Assembly (NCBI GenBank): GCA_003208695.1
Contig: QCVY01000006.1
Location: 1 to 22,551, forward strand
Source of the DNA: Prochlorococcus sp. AG-686-P16
Lineage (GTDB): Bacteria > Cyanobacteriota > Cyanobacteriia > PCC-6307 > Cyanobiaceae
DNA: 22,551 nucleotides
Direction: 5' to 3'
The notes under the pieces are model-generated. The model did not search any database. It was not told the origin of the DNA and saw nothing but the letters and a program-made list of their open reading frames with translations. Made by a program: the position numbers and the translations under genes. Position 1 is the first letter of the stretch, and every line of letters starts with the position of its first letter. Shown here piece by piece: positions 22,466-22,551 of the stretch.

Positions 22466-22551
22466 ATCCATCTCTACAGATTTTGCCGTGATCCATTGCC
22501 CAATTTAATAGTGCTACTCTATTTTTGGAGCCTGTTTTGGTGAACATATTA
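22428..22551 (-). CDS. C-terminal end of a LuxR-type HTH regulator (5' part outside window)
   Basis: Reading the minus strand from 22550 gives 40 residues, NMFTKTGSKNRVALLNWAMD followed by HGKICRDGFNCCSLPDSDQD, to TAA 22430-22428. The first part is the end of a LuxR/GerE helix-turn-helix (recognition helix, then NRVALLNWA helix). The tail has three Cys. This fits the small cyanobacterial LuxR-type regulators related to PedR, a redox-responsive factor, but only the tail is visible, so the name is tentative. It overlaps the 3' end of the 61-residue gene by 38 bases. Confidence 0.8.
   Translation of the reverse strand, partial: NMFTKTGSKNRVALLNWAMDHGKICRDGFNCCSLPDSDQD

Noticed and set aside
1..22551. 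Mobile elements, CRISPR arrays or a foreign island
   Set aside because: No transposase, integrase, spaced repeats, attachment-like duplications or tRNA ends were seen; all recognised genes are core cyanobacterial functions.

Overview
The window looks like a chromosomal core-genome segment of a marine picocyanobacterium, most likely a high-light-adapted Prochlorococcus. The DNA is very AT-rich, genes are packed with almost no spacers, and codons favour A/T. The gene content is cyanobacterial: phylloquinone (men) genes, NDH-1 subunits ndhH and ndhA-I-G-E, chlM for chlorophyll synthesis, and cyanobacterial-type LuxR regulators. The genus assignment is inference from composition and gene order as I remember it; I ran no search. 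I see no phage, transposon, tRNA, rRNA or CRISPR signal.

Layout, left to right. (1) Positions 1-2141: prfB (release factor 2, minus, cut by the left edge), carrying the classic in-frame TGA and +1 frameshift site. Divergent from it are grxC (glutaredoxin), which has lost one base in an A-tract and is frameshifted here, and gshB (glutathione synthetase). (2) Positions 2134-7180: a phylloquinone block of menF (minus), menA-menC-menE (plus, 4-base ATGA overlaps) and a hotdog thioesterase (minus), which is probably DHNA-CoA hydrolase. (3) Positions 7189-11962: ndhH, rsmH, a cysteine desulfurase, a REC-LuxR response regulator and chlM, changing strand at nearly every gene. (4) Positions 12054-15230: purE, cysC, a SUI1/YciH factor, trpB and a rhodanese-like protein. 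(5) Positions 15307-22551: a secreted or anchored DUF3352-like protein, gltA, then a plus-strand run ndhA-ndhI-ndhG-ndhE-nadK-CYTH, a 61-residue protein of unknown function, and the C-terminal end of a LuxR-type regulator on the minus strand, cut by the right edge.

Functionally, the genes centre on photosynthetic and respiratory electron flow and redox supply: phylloquinone for photosystem I, NDH-1 for cyclic electron flow and respiration, NAD kinase for NADP, and glutathione with glutaredoxin. Biosynthetic housekeeping genes fill the rest.

Points most worth a second look are: the grxC frameshift at an A9 tract; the prfB recoding site; a perfect 10-bp-stem hairpin between ndhA and ndhI; an Arg in place of the usual second catalytic Lys in MenC; and seven convergent gene pairs with 15 bases or fewer between stops, in a lineage that lacks Rho. 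No clearly new multi-gene system is visible; this is mostly ordinary core genome.
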